64,000 bases of DNA from DASQBT01 sp963782495. GTDB taxonomy: Bacteria > Pseudomonadota > Gammaproteobacteria > Burkholderiales > Thiobacillaceae. Positions 49,198 through 57,950 of this stretch are shown here, in pieces. The first letter of the stretch is position 1. Every line of letters starts with the position of its first letter. Position numbers and translations under genes: made by a program. Under the pieces are notes generated by a model, which did not search any database, had not been told where the DNA came from, and saw nothing but the letters and a program-made list of their open reading frames with translations. The stretch covers positions 1 to 64,000 of the forward strand of contig CAWAJU010000009.1 in assembly GCA_963782495.1 (NCBI GenBank), read 5' to 3'.

Positions 49198-49464
49198 ATG
49201 CCGGTATTCGATGAAAAGCAGGAAGAACTGGAACATTACGAAACCATGATGGGCATTCCCCGGGGACGCCTGGCCGTCACCATGGACATGATCACCGACG
49301 CTATGGCCCTGGTGGGCCAGCACGGCGTCTATTGCCAGAGTCAGCGCTGGCCGGGCAAGCCGGTCATGGATATACAGCTGGTGATGAAGGGACTGACCGG
49401 CGCAAAAGAACTCATTCAGAGCGTGATGGCAGAGTTGAGCAAGCAAGCACAAAAAAACGCCTGA
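49198..49464 (+). CDS. Small hypothetical protein (88 residues)
   Basis: I do not recognise a family. The protein begins MPVFDEKQEELEHYETMMG and is compact and soluble, with several Met residues and no membrane segment. The last residues KQAQKNA are polar. The ATG at 49198 is chosen within a longer frame. It is convergent with the HSL-type hydrolase. Confidence 0.55.
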   Translation: MPVFDEKQEELEHYETMMGIPRGRLAVTMDMITDAMALVGQHGVYCQSQRWPGKPVMDIQLVMKGLTGAKELIQSVMAELSKQAQKNA

Positions 49465-49474
49465 GTACCATCTC

Positions 49475-50557
49475 TCATTCCTTACCACTTCCCGGCGAGC
49501 GGGCGAGTTTCTGATCAAAAAAATTCGCTATCAATCCCAGACATTCCCTGGTTTCAGGCAACTGAAAGTGATACCAGAACGCGTGCGGCAGCGCTTCGAA
49601 CACCACCAACTGTGATTCGTTGCCCGCTCCAAGCAAAGCGCGATGAAAAAGCGCGGTATCGCTAAGCAGCAAGTCGCGCGTGCTGGTGATCAGCAGGCTT
49701 GGAGGCATTCCTTTAAGGTCCGCGAACAGCGGAGACAAGACAGGATCTTTGCGGTCGGTGGCGCCCGGATAGGGATCATCGGGTACCCGGTTGGGATCAC
49801 TCGGTTGCAGGCGGCCAGGAAACCCGTCGAGAGTGAAAATCTGCCTCGAATCACTGGGGCGGCTGAAGTCCGTCAGGGTTGAAAATATCCCGAGCGCCGC
49901 TGGAAGCCGTAGCCCGAGTTGCTTGAGTCGAATCGTAACCTCGCAGGTGAGAATCGCTCCCGCCGACGTCCCGAAGATTCCGATGGCCTGAGGTTTGTAG
50001 GTTTTCAATAACTCGCGATAGACCGCGACCACATCATCGACTGCCGCCGGGAAAGGATTTTCCGGAGCGAGGCGATAGTACACCGAAACCACTTTGACTT
50101 TGGCGAGATTCGCGATAGGGATGCCCTCGATGAGAGACCCCGAGTCGGAGACAAATCCCCCGCCATGCAGATTGATCAGTGCTCGTCCGCGATTTGCATC
50201 GGGCATTTCCAGCGGGGTAATGACGTCGGTACGGACCCCGGCCATGCTAGTCTCTTCGACGTTGACGGGATAGAGTCTGCGGGCCTCGGCGGAGTCTTTC
50301 TTCCGCCAGGTATCCGTTGCGATTCGCCTCTCTGCCAGAGTCTGGGCCGCGAATTTTTTCTCCGAAAGCGAAGCCAGCCACTTTTGCGCCTCGGGACTGA
50401 CCGTGGATGGCATGGGAATCACGCGATAAACGTGCGCGGTACCATCGGCATCGAAGCGGGCAGAATCGGCGGATGGGGTTGAGGCGGACTGTGCGATGAC
50501 GGGCCCGCAGAGCGCGAGCACGCAGATTGCAGCGCAATAAAAGTTGGACGATCTCAT
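49475..50557 (-). CDS. Exported alpha/beta hydrolase of the HSL (hormone-sensitive lipase) type
   Basis: This is a 360-residue secreted esterase. A signal peptide (FYCAAICVLALCGPVIAQS) precedes the family's oxyanion motif HGGGFVSD. The catalytic Ser is in GTSAGAILT, the Asp in SLLITSTRDLLLSDT and the His in ALPHAFWYH. The ATG at 50557 gives the signal peptide. Substrate specificity is not clear. Confidence 0.85.
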   Translation of the reverse strand: MRSSNFYCAAICVLALCGPVIAQSASTPSADSARFDADGTAHVYRVIPMPSTVSPEAQKWLASLSEKKFAAQTLAERRIATDTWRKKDSAEARRLYPVNVEETSMAGVRTDVITPLEMPDANRGRALINLHGGGFVSDSGSLIEGIPIANLAKVKVVSVYYRLAPENPFPAAVDDVVAVYRELLKTYKPQAIGIFGTSAGAILTCEVTIRLKQLGLRLPAALGIFSTLTDFSRPSDSRQIFTLDGFPGRLQPSDPNRVPDDPYPGATDRKDPVLSPLFADLKGMPPSLLITSTRDLLLSDTALFHRALLGAGNESQLVVFEALPHAFWYHFQLPETRECLGLIANFFDQKLARSPGSGKE

Positions 50558-50644
50558 GCCGACATTTGTAGCAGACTGAGGCGGAGAGTGAAACGGTAAG
50601 TCGGAAGCGCAGGACATCCGAGGCTGCGAGAAAAGCCGAAAGTT

Positions 50645-50822
50645 GTCATCCTGAGCGGCGTGGCTGCTTCGCGACGCGAGGCACCTACGCAGTCGAAGGG
50701 CCCCTACTCACTTATCCGCAAAATCCCGTCCGTTCGCCGCAACCGCCCGTCTAGGCGCCAGGGGTCCCTTCGACTCCACCAGAGCATTCGCGAGCGAATG
50801 CTCCGGCTGCGCTCAGGATGGC
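50645..50822. repeat. Long imperfect palindrome, GTCATC...GATGGC type (copy 3)
   Basis: It starts GTCATCCTGAGCGGCGTGG and ends GCTCAGGATGGC, with a central AGTCGAAGGGCCCC and its inverse GGGTCCCTTCGACT. The design matches the copies at 20659 and 35089, although the inner sequence differs. It lies just after the acyl-CoA dehydrogenase stop. Confidence 0.75.
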
Positions 50823-50837
50823 ATGCTCCGGGTAATG

Positions 50838-52637
50838 CTACGCCAGCGTGTACTTGCCTCTCTCAATCACCTTCTGGGCGATCTGCTGCCGCAGGGCAAT
50901 CGTGTTGAACGGTTCATGTTTCACCAGCCGTCGCAGGATCGCCAACTGCGTGCGCAGCATGTCTCCTTCAGCCACGGCTGCGATGATCTTCTTGGCCGCC
51001 GCTTCGATTTTCTCCATGGCTTGCGATAGGTAAACCCGCGTCATGGCGATGGCAAACGATGCTGCTGCTTCCCCGTTCTGCTGAGCGATCTTCTGTGCCC
51101 GCAGCACAGCTGACTCCATGGCATAGGTTTCGATCACGATGTCGGCGATGGCGCCCATCACTTCCTGTTGGTCTTGAATCGCCTGCATATATTTCTGAGT
51201 CGCGGCCCCGGCAGCAAACAGGCCCAGCTTCTTGGCCTGCGTCACCAGTTTGCGCTCTTCCGCCAGCGGCCCCTCCAGTTCTTCTCCGACGCTGGGACCG
51301 GCGAGCACTTCGTCCATCAGCTTCTTGATCGCGGGCATCAGCGGCAACTGTCCGGACATGGCCCGCTTGAGCAGAAAGCCGGTGATGATCAGCCGGTTGA
51401 TCTCGTTTGTGCCTTCAAAGATTCGGTTGATACGCGCGTCGCGATACGCGCGCTCCGCCGGGTACTCCTCGACAAAACCGTAGCCACCGTAAATCTGCAC
51501 GGTTTCATCCACCACGTAATCGATCATCTCGGAGCCCCACACCTTGAGGATCGAACATTCCACCGCGTACTCTTCGATGGCCTTGCGCGTTTCTTTGGCG
51601 GCGTCCGCGCCGGTTTTGTCCACCTCGTTGAGCGCCACGTCCATCATGCCCACGGTGCGATAGACCAGCGCTTCGCCGACATAGATCAAAGCCGCCATGT
51701 TGGCCAGCTTTTCGCGCACCAGCCCGAAATCGGCGATGACTTTGCTAAATGCCTTGCGTTGCTTGGCATAGGCAATGGCGTTTTCCAGCGACAGCCGGGC
51801 CCCGCCTACGCACATGGCGCCCAGCTTGAAGCGTCCCACGTTGAGGATGTTGAAAGCGATAACGTGCCCTTTGCCGATTTCGCCCAGCAGATTTTCCGCC
51901 GGAACCTGGCAGTCGTTGAGGATCAGAGGGCACGTCGAAGATCCGCGGATCCCCATCTTGTGTTCTTCCGCGCCGACCGAGAAACCCGGAAAAGTTCTTT
52001 CTACCAGAAAGGCGCTGAACTTTTCGCCGTCCACCTTGGCGAAGACGGTAAACAGGTCGGCAAAACCGGCGTTGGTGATCCACATCTTTTCGCCATTAAG
52101 GATGTAATGCTTGCCGTCGGGCGAAAGCTGGGCGCGGGCGCGGCAGTTCAGCGCATCGGAACCCGAGGAAGCTTCGGACAAGGCGTAAGCCCCGACAATT
52201 TCTCCGGCGGCCAGTCGCGGCAGATATTTCTTCTTCTGTTCTTCCGTGCCGAAGTACACGATAGGCAGCGTGCCGATGCCGGAATGTGCGCCCCAGGTGG
52301 TCGCGAAGCCGGCGTACTTGGCAATGTGATCGGCGATCACGGCGGCGGTGACCTTGTCCATTTCCAGTCCGCCGTAGGCCTCAGGGATTTCAACTCCGCT
52401 CAGCCCCAGGTCTCCGGCCTTCTTCAGCAAATCTCGAGAGATGGAATGGTCCTTGTGCTCCATCTTTTCGGCATTGGGCAGGATTTCGTTGACCGCAAAC
52501 TCTTCCGCGGTCTGCCCGATCAACCGGTGCTGCTCGGTGAAATCCTCAGGTGTGAAGACTTCGTCAACCTTGCGCTCTTCGAGCAGAAAGCTGCCGCCGG
52601 AAATCTTGGTGCTGGGAATTGCAGTCGTGGTAGCCAT
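50838..52637 (-). CDS. Acyl-CoA dehydrogenase, long type
   Basis: This is a 599-residue FAD enzyme that introduces the 2,3-double bond in fatty acyl-CoA. The signature blocks are YALSEASSGSDALNCRARAQ, GEKMWITNAGFADLFTVFAK and YGGYGFVEEYPAERAYRDAR, where the catalytic Glu region lies (FEGTNEINRLIITGFLL). A C-terminal helical extension of about 180 residues resembles long-chain VLCAD/ACAD9-type enzymes. The ATG at 52637 has AGGGG ahead. It is one of three beta-oxidation genes on this strand. Confidence 0.93.
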   Translation of the reverse strand: MATTTAIPSTKISGGSFLLEERKVDEVFTPEDFTEQHRLIGQTAEEFAVNEILPNAEKMEHKDHSISRDLLKKAGDLGLSGVEIPEAYGGLEMDKVTAAVIADHIAKYAGFATTWGAHSGIGTLPIVYFGTEEQKKKYLPRLAAGEIVGAYALSEASSGSDALNCRARAQLSPDGKHYILNGEKMWITNAGFADLFTVFAKVDGEKFSAFLVERTFPGFSVGAEEHKMGIRGSSTCPLILNDCQVPAENLLGEIGKGHVIAFNILNVGRFKLGAMCVGGARLSLENAIAYAKQRKAFSKVIADFGLVREKLANMAALIYVGEALVYRTVGMMDVALNEVDKTGADAAKETRKAIEEYAVECSILKVWGSEMIDYVVDETVQIYGGYGFVEEYPAERAYRDARINRIFEGTNEINRLIITGFLLKRAMSGQLPLMPAIKKLMDEVLAGPSVGEELEGPLAEERKLVTQAKKLGLFAAGAATQKYMQAIQDQQEVMGAIADIVIETYAMESAVLRAQKIAQQNGEAAASFAIAMTRVYLSQAMEKIEAAAKKIIAAVAEGDMLRTQLAILRRLVKHEPFNTIALRQQIAQKVIERGKYTLA

Positions 52638-52650
52638 TGAGAAACCCCTT

Positions 52651-52729
52651 TTAACCACGAAGGACACGAAGGCCCACGAAGGAAGACGGGGACGATTTCT
52701 TCGTGTACCTTGGTGTCCTTCGTGGTTTA
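52651..52729. repeat. Palindrome AACCACGAAGGACACGAAGG, left flank of GxxExxY gene
   Basis: The left arm reads AACCACGAAGGACACGAAGG and the right arm ends TGTCCTTCGTGGTT. The imperfect inverted repeat lies between the acyl-CoA dehydrogenase start and the stop of the GxxExxY gene. Confidence 0.8.
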
Positions 52730-52740
52730 CGCTTTTGACT

Positions 52741-53151
52741 TCACTTCCACCCCGTCCCGTTCACAAACCGTTTGATGCCGTCCCTCAGGTGCACAACGTT
52801 GAAGTTTATAAGCAGCCCGAGGGATTTACCACTGAGCTTAAGGTACGAAAGAATCTGGGCCTGATGGACCGGCGAAATGCCGTCAACGGACTTTATCTCC
52901 ACGACTACCAGGTCCTCAACCAGAAGGTCCAACCGATATCCGAGTTCGAGCTTCACTCCCCGGTATACCACCGGGAGAGCTACTTGGGTGGCAGTCCGGA
53001 AACCAGCCTGCTTCAGTTCGTACTGCAGACAGGCAGTATATGTGCTTTCCAACAACCCCGGACCCAGTTCGGTATGGACCGTCATCGCGGCGGTGATTAC
53101 GGCGTGACTAGCCTGTTGCGATGTCGTTGTTCTGATCGGAATAGTGGCCAT
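52741..53151 (-). CDS. GxxExxY family protein with PD-(D/E)XK nuclease-like residues
   Basis: This is a 136-residue protein of the GxxExxY family (PD-(D/E)XK_3-like). The name motif is GLLESTY at residues 32-38. The nuclease-type residues are D75 in YRLDLLVED and E85-x-K87 in VVEIKSVDG, so the catalytic core looks intact. GGAGG precedes the ATG at 53151. The gene is bracketed by two large palindromes of one family, both within 90 bases of its ends, and it sits between two beta-oxidation genes with which it has no evident link. Its role is unknown; a link to the palindromes is inference. Confidence 0.85.
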   Translation of the reverse strand: MATIPIRTTTSQQASHAVITAAMTVHTELGPGLLESTYTACLQYELKQAGFRTATQVALPVVYRGVKLELGYRLDLLVEDLVVVEIKSVDGISPVHQAQILSYLKLSGKSLGLLINFNVVHLRDGIKRFVNGTGWK

Positions 53152-53227
53152 GGCGTGCCTCCATGAATCCATGGTCACGAATGCAGGGAACAGTGTCCAG
53201 GTCGTACGTCACACCGGCGAAGAAAAA

Positions 53228-53320
53228 CCTTTAACCACCAAGGACACGAAGGTACACCAAGGAAGACCCTCGTCGGGTTGGCTTTCCTTGGTGTTCCTTC
53301 GTGTCCTTGGTGGTTAAAGG
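53228..53320. repeat. Palindrome AACCACCAAGGACACGAAGG, right flank of GxxExxY gene
   Basis: The left arm CCTTTAACCACCAAGGACAC and the right arm GTCCTTGGTGGTTAAAGG are almost perfectly inverted. The arm reaches into the thiolase stop codon, which is TAA at 53314-53316. Confidence 0.85.
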
Positions 53321-54489
53321 TTTTCGAAAATGCCGGCCGCCCCCATGCCCCCGCCCACGCACATGGTTACCATCCCGTAGCGGGCGTTGCGTCGCTTCAT
53401 CTCACGAATAATGGTGGCGGTCAGCTTCGCCCCGGTGCATCCAAGGGGATGCCCTAAAGCAATCGCTCCGCCATTAGGATTGACCCGTTCCGGATCAAGT
53501 CCAGCCTCTTTGATTACCGCCAGCGATTGCGCCGCGAAAGCTTCGTTCAATTCGATCACGCCGATGTCGGAGAGTTTGAGCCCCGCCATCTTCAGCGCCT
53601 TCGGAATGGCAAACACCGGACCCAGCCCCATTTCCTCGGGCTTGTATCCCGCCGTCGCAAAAGAAACGTATCGCACCAGGGGCTTGATTCCCAGCGCGGC
53701 CGCGCGCTCTGCGGACATGACCACTGCCGCGGCGGCTCCATCCGAAGTTTGCGAGGAATTACCTGCCGTCACCGTTCCCTTGGCATGAAATACCGGCTTG
53801 AGGGCAAGCAGGGCCTCAAGCGAAGTATCCGCCCGGGGGCCTTCGTCCACCTTGAAGATGATTTCCTGCCGCTTGGGCTTCGAGCCGTTCGGCGTAGTGA
53901 AGCTTACGTTCACCGGCACCGTCTCATCCGAAAATTTCCCGGCCTGGATGGCAGCCAGCGCTTTCTCATGGCTGCGCAGTGAAAATTCGTCCGCTGCCTG
54001 GCGCGTGATGCCGAAGCGCTGCGCCAATCGTTCAGCGGTCAGCCCCATGGTGAGATAGGCGTCAGGATAATGGTCGATCAGCCATGGGTTCGGCGAAATC
54101 TTGTGGCCACCCATGGGAATCATGGACATCGATTCTGTTCCGCCGGCCACGATGATCTCCGCGCCACCGCTCATGATGCGCTCCGACGCCATGGCAATCG
54201 CCTGCAACCCGGAAGAGCAGAAGCGATTGATGGTGATCGCCGAAGTCTCCACCGGCAACCCGGCCCGCAGCGCGGCAATGCGGGCAACATTCATCCCTTG
54301 TTCGGCTTCGGGCGTGGCGCAGCCCAGAATCACATCTTCGATTTCCCTGGTATCGACTTGCGGCACGCGCTCGAGGGCGCCTTTGATGGCGATGGCAGCC
54401 AGTTCGTCGGGACGGGTCGCGCGTAAGGTGCCCTTAAACGCGCGTCCGACAGGCGTGCGAACGGAGGAGGCAATGATGACTTCTCTCAT
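53314..54489 (-). CDS. Acetyl-CoA acyltransferase (thiolase)
   Basis: This is a 391-residue thiolase that cleaves 3-ketoacyl-CoA in beta-oxidation. The acyl-enzyme Cys is in INRFCSSGLQAIAMA; the catalytic His is in GHPLGCTGAK and the second Cys in MVTMCVGGGMGAAGIF. The ATG at 54489 is used. The stop codon falls inside the flanking palindrome. It pairs with the FadB-like gene at 55394-57814. Confidence 0.95.
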   Translation of the reverse strand: MREVIIASSVRTPVGRAFKGTLRATRPDELAAIAIKGALERVPQVDTREIEDVILGCATPEAEQGMNVARIAALRAGLPVETSAITINRFCSSGLQAIAMASERIMSGGAEIIVAGGTESMSMIPMGGHKISPNPWLIDHYPDAYLTMGLTAERLAQRFGITRQAADEFSLRSHEKALAAIQAGKFSDETVPVNVSFTTPNGSKPKRQEIIFKVDEGPRADTSLEALLALKPVFHAKGTVTAGNSSQTSDGAAAAVVMSAERAAALGIKPLVRYVSFATAGYKPEEMGLGPVFAIPKALKMAGLKLSDIGVIELNEAFAAQSLAVIKEAGLDPERVNPNGGAIALGHPLGCTGAKLTATIIREMKRRNARYGMVTMCVGGGMGAAGIFENL

Positions 54490-54665
54490 AGCAATATTTC
54501 CACGTGTTGATACGAACAAGTCTAGCACCCGGTCCTGATGGCGGAACCCAGGGAGGACGTGCCAAATGATTAGATGCTCTGCTCCAGATATCGATCGACC
54601 TGCGGCCCCTGGGGCCTTTGGCCGCTAAAGATTATGAGATTGACCGTGCGTGCCATGTATCGTTA

Positions 54666-54679
54666 CACTATACATAGTG
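54666..54679. promoter_or_regulatory. Putative operator over the higB start
   Basis: CACTAT-AC-ATAGTG is an inverted repeat whose right arm includes the GTG start of higB (54677-54679). Such a site would suit autorepression by HigA. Confidence 0.45.
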
Positions 54680-54955
54680 ATCAAGACGTTCCGGCATCGA
54701 GGACTGGAAAGGTTCTTCCGTACCGGATCGAAGGCGGGAATTCAACCGAAGCACGCCGGCAAGCTTCGCTTACAACTGTATGCTCTCGACAATGCCAGGA
54801 GGCCTGGGGATATGAATGCTCCCGGGTGGAAGCTGCATCCGTTGACCGGGGAACTCCGCGGTCAGTGGGCGGTCTGGGTCAGCGGGAACTGGCGTCTGAG
54901 CTTTGGGTTTGAAGGCGAAGACGCAATCCTCGGCGATTACCAGGATTATCACTAG
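54677..54955 (+). CDS. higB: HigB-like RelE-superfamily toxin
   Basis: This is a 92-residue mRNA-interferase-type toxin. Typical pieces are TFRHRGLERFF at the start, then NAPGWKLHPLTGELRGQWAV and a C-terminal SVSGNWRLSF-type strand (WVSGNWRLSFGFEGEDAIL). The start GTG at 54677 fits the family start VIKTF. The antitoxin follows after nine bases, the usual toxin-first order of higBA. It is oriented against the beta-oxidation genes around it. Confidence 0.9.
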   Translation: MIKTFRHRGLERFFRTGSKAGIQPKHAGKLRLQLYALDNARRPGDMNAPGWKLHPLTGELRGQWAVWVSGNWRLSFGFEGEDAILGDYQDYH

Positions 54956-54964
54956 GAGTCATTT

Positions 54965-55267
54965 ATGCGCATGCACAATCCACCGCATCCCGGGTTGGTA
55001 CTCCGCGAGTACCTCGGAGATATGACGGTGTCCGCGGCAGCGGCCCATCTGCGGGTCACACGCGTGACCCTGTCGCGAGTGCTGAACGGGAAAGCGGGAA
55101 TCTCGGCCAACATGGCTCTCCGTCTTGCGGCTGCGTTGGGCACGTCGCCGGACCTCTGGATCAACATGCAGTCCCAGTACGACCTCTGGAGGGCGCGACG
55201 TACCAGGCAACCTGCGGTGCAACGTTTCCCGCACATCTCGGAAGCGGATCAAGGCAAACCAATTTGA
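54965..55267 (+). CDS. higA: HigA-like antitoxin with helix-turn-helix
   Basis: This is a 100-residue DNA-binding antitoxin. It begins with the family signature HNPPHPGLVLREYL, and the HTH follows (AAAHLRVTRVTLSRVLNGKAGIS). The C-terminal helix TSPDLWINMQSQYDLW is typical of HigA. GGAG precedes the ATG. It should neutralise HigB and repress the promoter. Confidence 0.93.
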   Translation: MRMHNPPHPGLVLREYLGDMTVSAAAAHLRVTRVTLSRVLNGKAGISANMALRLAAALGTSPDLWINMQSQYDLWRARRTRQPAVQRFPHISEADQGKPI

Positions 55268-55269
55268 CT

Positions 55270-55388
55270 ACGTAGGCCCAGACGTCCCCGACTGGGCGGC
55301 CGAGCGAAACTCGCGCCGGAGCGGACAGCGTCCGATGGGCAGGCCAGGACATCCTTCGGCTGCGCTCAGGACAAGCTCTGCCCTACGT
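55270..55388. repeat. Imperfect palindrome, CGTAGGGGC type (copy 2)
   Basis: Ends ACGTAGG and GCCCTACGT are inverted. The interior carries GGCTGCGCTCAGGACAAG, a word also present in the GTCATC elements. It lies between higA and the FadB-like gene. Confidence 0.5.
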
Positions 55389-55393
55389 CTGGC

Positions 55394-57814
55394 TCAATTC
55401 CTGAGAGTCTTCCCCGTCTTCAACGTGAACTGAATTCTCTCCTGGGTTTTCCGCTCGCCGCACAACGACTTGAACGCCTCGCGCTCCAGGTCCAGAATGT
55501 ACTGCTCGCTCACCGGCGTGCCCGGCGTGATGCTACCACCGCACAGCACCTCCGCGACCCTGGTGGCGATTTTCACCTCGTGATCGGAGATGTAATCGCC
55601 TTGCCGCATGATGTGCACTCCCAACCGCAAAGCTGCCAGAACGTTCTCTCCGGGCGCGGGAATATCGGTGCGTGGCTGCGGAGGTTCGTATCCGGCGCGA
55701 ACCAGCTCCATTGCGCGGGCCTTCGCGTCAGCCAGCACCCGCTCGCGGTTCATGGTGATGTTGTCGGCCTCACGCAGGAAGCCGAGGGTGCGCGCCTCAT
55801 GGGCGGAGGTCGCGACCTTTCCGGTAGCGATAGTCTCGAAAGCCTTCTTCATGGCCTCCATCAGTTCGATAGACTCGCCGCGCCCCGGACGAATCGCCGC
55901 CGCGCTATCCACCGCGCGCAGCAGCATCTCCTTGCAGCCGCCTCCGCCCGGCAGCAGACCGACGCCCACCTCAACCAGCCCGGCGTAGAGTTCGGCGTGA
56001 GGCTGGCGCGCCGCTGCGTGCAGAGTGATTTCGGTTCCGCCGCCCAGGCACAATCCGAAAGGCGCGACCACCAAGGGCTTGGGCGAAAATTTGATGGCTT
56101 GCGTCATTCCCTGGAATTGCCGAATAGCGATATCAACCTCGTCCCACTCTTCATCCTGGACAGACATCAGCAGCAGCATGACGTTCGCGCCGACCGAAAA
56201 GTTCTCGGCGTCGTTGCTGATCACGAAAGCGTCGAATCCGTCCCCCGGGCCCCCAGGCTTTAGGGTCTGACTGATAAGACTGACAATGTCGCCGCCCAGC
56301 GAGTTCATCTTGGAATGAAATTCGATGCAGGCCACTCCATCGCCGAGGTCGACCAGCGACGCCCCGGAATTCTTCTTGACCACGCCATTGGATTTCTTTG
56401 CCACCTCGACTGACCACACACCCTCTGAAACTTTCACGGGTTCATACTGCGCCGTCCTCAGATCAAAATAGACCCGGCCCGAAGCCGCCTTGGGGTCGTC
56501 CCGGTACCAGGATTTCTTTCCTTGCGCGAGCAATTGTTCGACATTCGCGGCTACGGGTTGCCCTTCCTTCTTCATGCGGGCGACGGTGGCTTCCACTCCT
56601 GCCGCGTCCCACAGTTCGAACGGTCCCAGTTTCCAGTTGAAGCCGAGACGCATGGCGCGGTCGATCTCGACAATCGAATCGGAAATTTCGGGCACCCGGT
56701 TGGCCGAGTAATTCCACAAATCGGAGAGGACTGACCACAGGAACGCCCCTGCCTTATCGCCCTTCTGCGGACTGCCCTCGAGACCGAGCAACATGCGCAG
56801 CCGCGCACCCGGGTCCTCGATATTCTTTGCCATGTCGAGGGCAGGGAACCGGGGCTTCTGGCGAGGACGATATTCAAGCGTCTTCCAGTCGAGCGCGAGG
56901 CGTTCTTCTTCCTTGCCGCTACCCTTTACTTTCTTGTAAAAACCGCCCTTGGTCTTGTCGCCCAGCCACTTGCGTTCCAGCATCTGCTTGTAGAAGTCAG
57001 GCAAAGGGCTCGGATGCGGAGGGCTCTCCTGCCCGCCGGCCTTCTCCATGTTCCCCGCCACATGCCCTAGAATGTCAAGCCCGACGAGATCAATCGTGCG
57101 GAAAGTCGCGGATTTCGGCCATCCCACGGCATCCCCGGTCATGGCATCCACGTCTTCGATGCTCAGGTCCATCTCCTGCATGAGGCGCATCACGTTGAGC
57201 ACGGAAAAAGTGCCAATACGATTGGCAATGAAGTTGGGCGTATCCTTGGCGAAAACCACTCCCTTGCCCAGATTTACATCACTGAAACGGACAACAGCAT
57301 CGATGGCGGTGCGATCTGTTTCCGGCGTTGGAATAATTTCGAGCAGTCGCATATAGCGCGGTGGATTGAAAAAATGCGTACCGAACCACGACTTACGGAA
57401 GTCAGCGGAAAAGCCTTCGGCGATCTTTCCTACCGGCAACCCACTGGTGTTCGTGGTGACGATCGTGCGCGGAGTGCGGACGGCTTCGACTTTCTTCAAT
57501 AGCGTGCGCTTGATGTCGAGATTTTCGACGACGGCTTCGATGATCCAGTCCACTTCGCTCAACCGCTTGAGATCATCCTCGAAATTTCCGACCGTGACCA
57601 GGCGCGCCAGTCCGGGCTCGAAAAAAGCAGCAGGCTTGGATTTCTTTGCTGCCTCCAGGCCGGCGGCCGCGATCTTGTTCCGGCCGGCGGCGCCTGCATC
57701 CGGAGGAGCGATGTCGAGCAGATAGCTGGGCACCCCCGCATTGGCGAAATGCGCGGCGATGCGAGCACCCATGGTTCCGGCGCCGAGAACGGCAACTTTG
57801 TGAATGCGCTTCAT
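55394..57814 (-). CDS. FadB-like 3-hydroxyacyl-CoA dehydrogenase / enoyl-CoA hydratase
   Basis: This is an 806-residue bifunctional enzyme. The N-terminal dehydrogenase has a Rossmann motif VAVLGAGTMGARIAAHFANAG-like start and a HFFNPPRYMRLLEIIP block. A hydratase domain follows (GVACIEFHSKMNSLGGD, then LCLGGGTEITLHAAARQPHA and VGVGLLPGGGGCKEML). This order (dehydrogenase first) is the reverse of E. coli FadB and common in actinobacterial and acidobacterial homologues. GAGG precedes the ATG at 57814. It supplies the thiolase with 3-ketoacyl-CoA. Confidence 0.93.
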   Translation of the reverse strand: MKRIHKVAVLGAGTMGARIAAHFANAGVPSYLLDIAPPDAGAAGRNKIAAAGLEAAKKSKPAAFFEPGLARLVTVGNFEDDLKRLSEVDWIIEAVVENLDIKRTLLKKVEAVRTPRTIVTTNTSGLPVGKIAEGFSADFRKSWFGTHFFNPPRYMRLLEIIPTPETDRTAIDAVVRFSDVNLGKGVVFAKDTPNFIANRIGTFSVLNVMRLMQEMDLSIEDVDAMTGDAVGWPKSATFRTIDLVGLDILGHVAGNMEKAGGQESPPHPSPLPDFYKQMLERKWLGDKTKGGFYKKVKGSGKEEERLALDWKTLEYRPRQKPRFPALDMAKNIEDPGARLRMLLGLEGSPQKGDKAGAFLWSVLSDLWNYSANRVPEISDSIVEIDRAMRLGFNWKLGPFELWDAAGVEATVARMKKEGQPVAANVEQLLAQGKKSWYRDDPKAASGRVYFDLRTAQYEPVKVSEGVWSVEVAKKSNGVVKKNSGASLVDLGDGVACIEFHSKMNSLGGDIVSLISQTLKPGGPGDGFDAFVISNDAENFSVGANVMLLLMSVQDEEWDEVDIAIRQFQGMTQAIKFSPKPLVVAPFGLCLGGGTEITLHAAARQPHAELYAGLVEVGVGLLPGGGGCKEMLLRAVDSAAAIRPGRGESIELMEAMKKAFETIATGKVATSAHEARTLGFLREADNITMNRERVLADAKARAMELVRAGYEPPQPRTDIPAPGENVLAALRLGVHIMRQGDYISDHEVKIATRVAEVLCGGSITPGTPVSEQYILDLEREAFKSLCGERKTQERIQFTLKTGKTLRN

Positions 57815-57950
57815 GAAATACCTCAGACCAGCAACGACAATATCGATTCTATCTTTAACATGTGGATGGTGCGCTTGCTAGCGATGGCTCGATGAGTCTC
57901 GCGGGGGAAGGACCTTTCTAAGACGGGCGGGGAGGTTCGTCTTGCATGCT

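Noticed and set aside
51168..52640. 490-residue plus-strand frame across the acyl-CoA dehydrogenase gene
   Set aside because: It is the antisense shadow of a clear family member and shows no protein-like features of its own.
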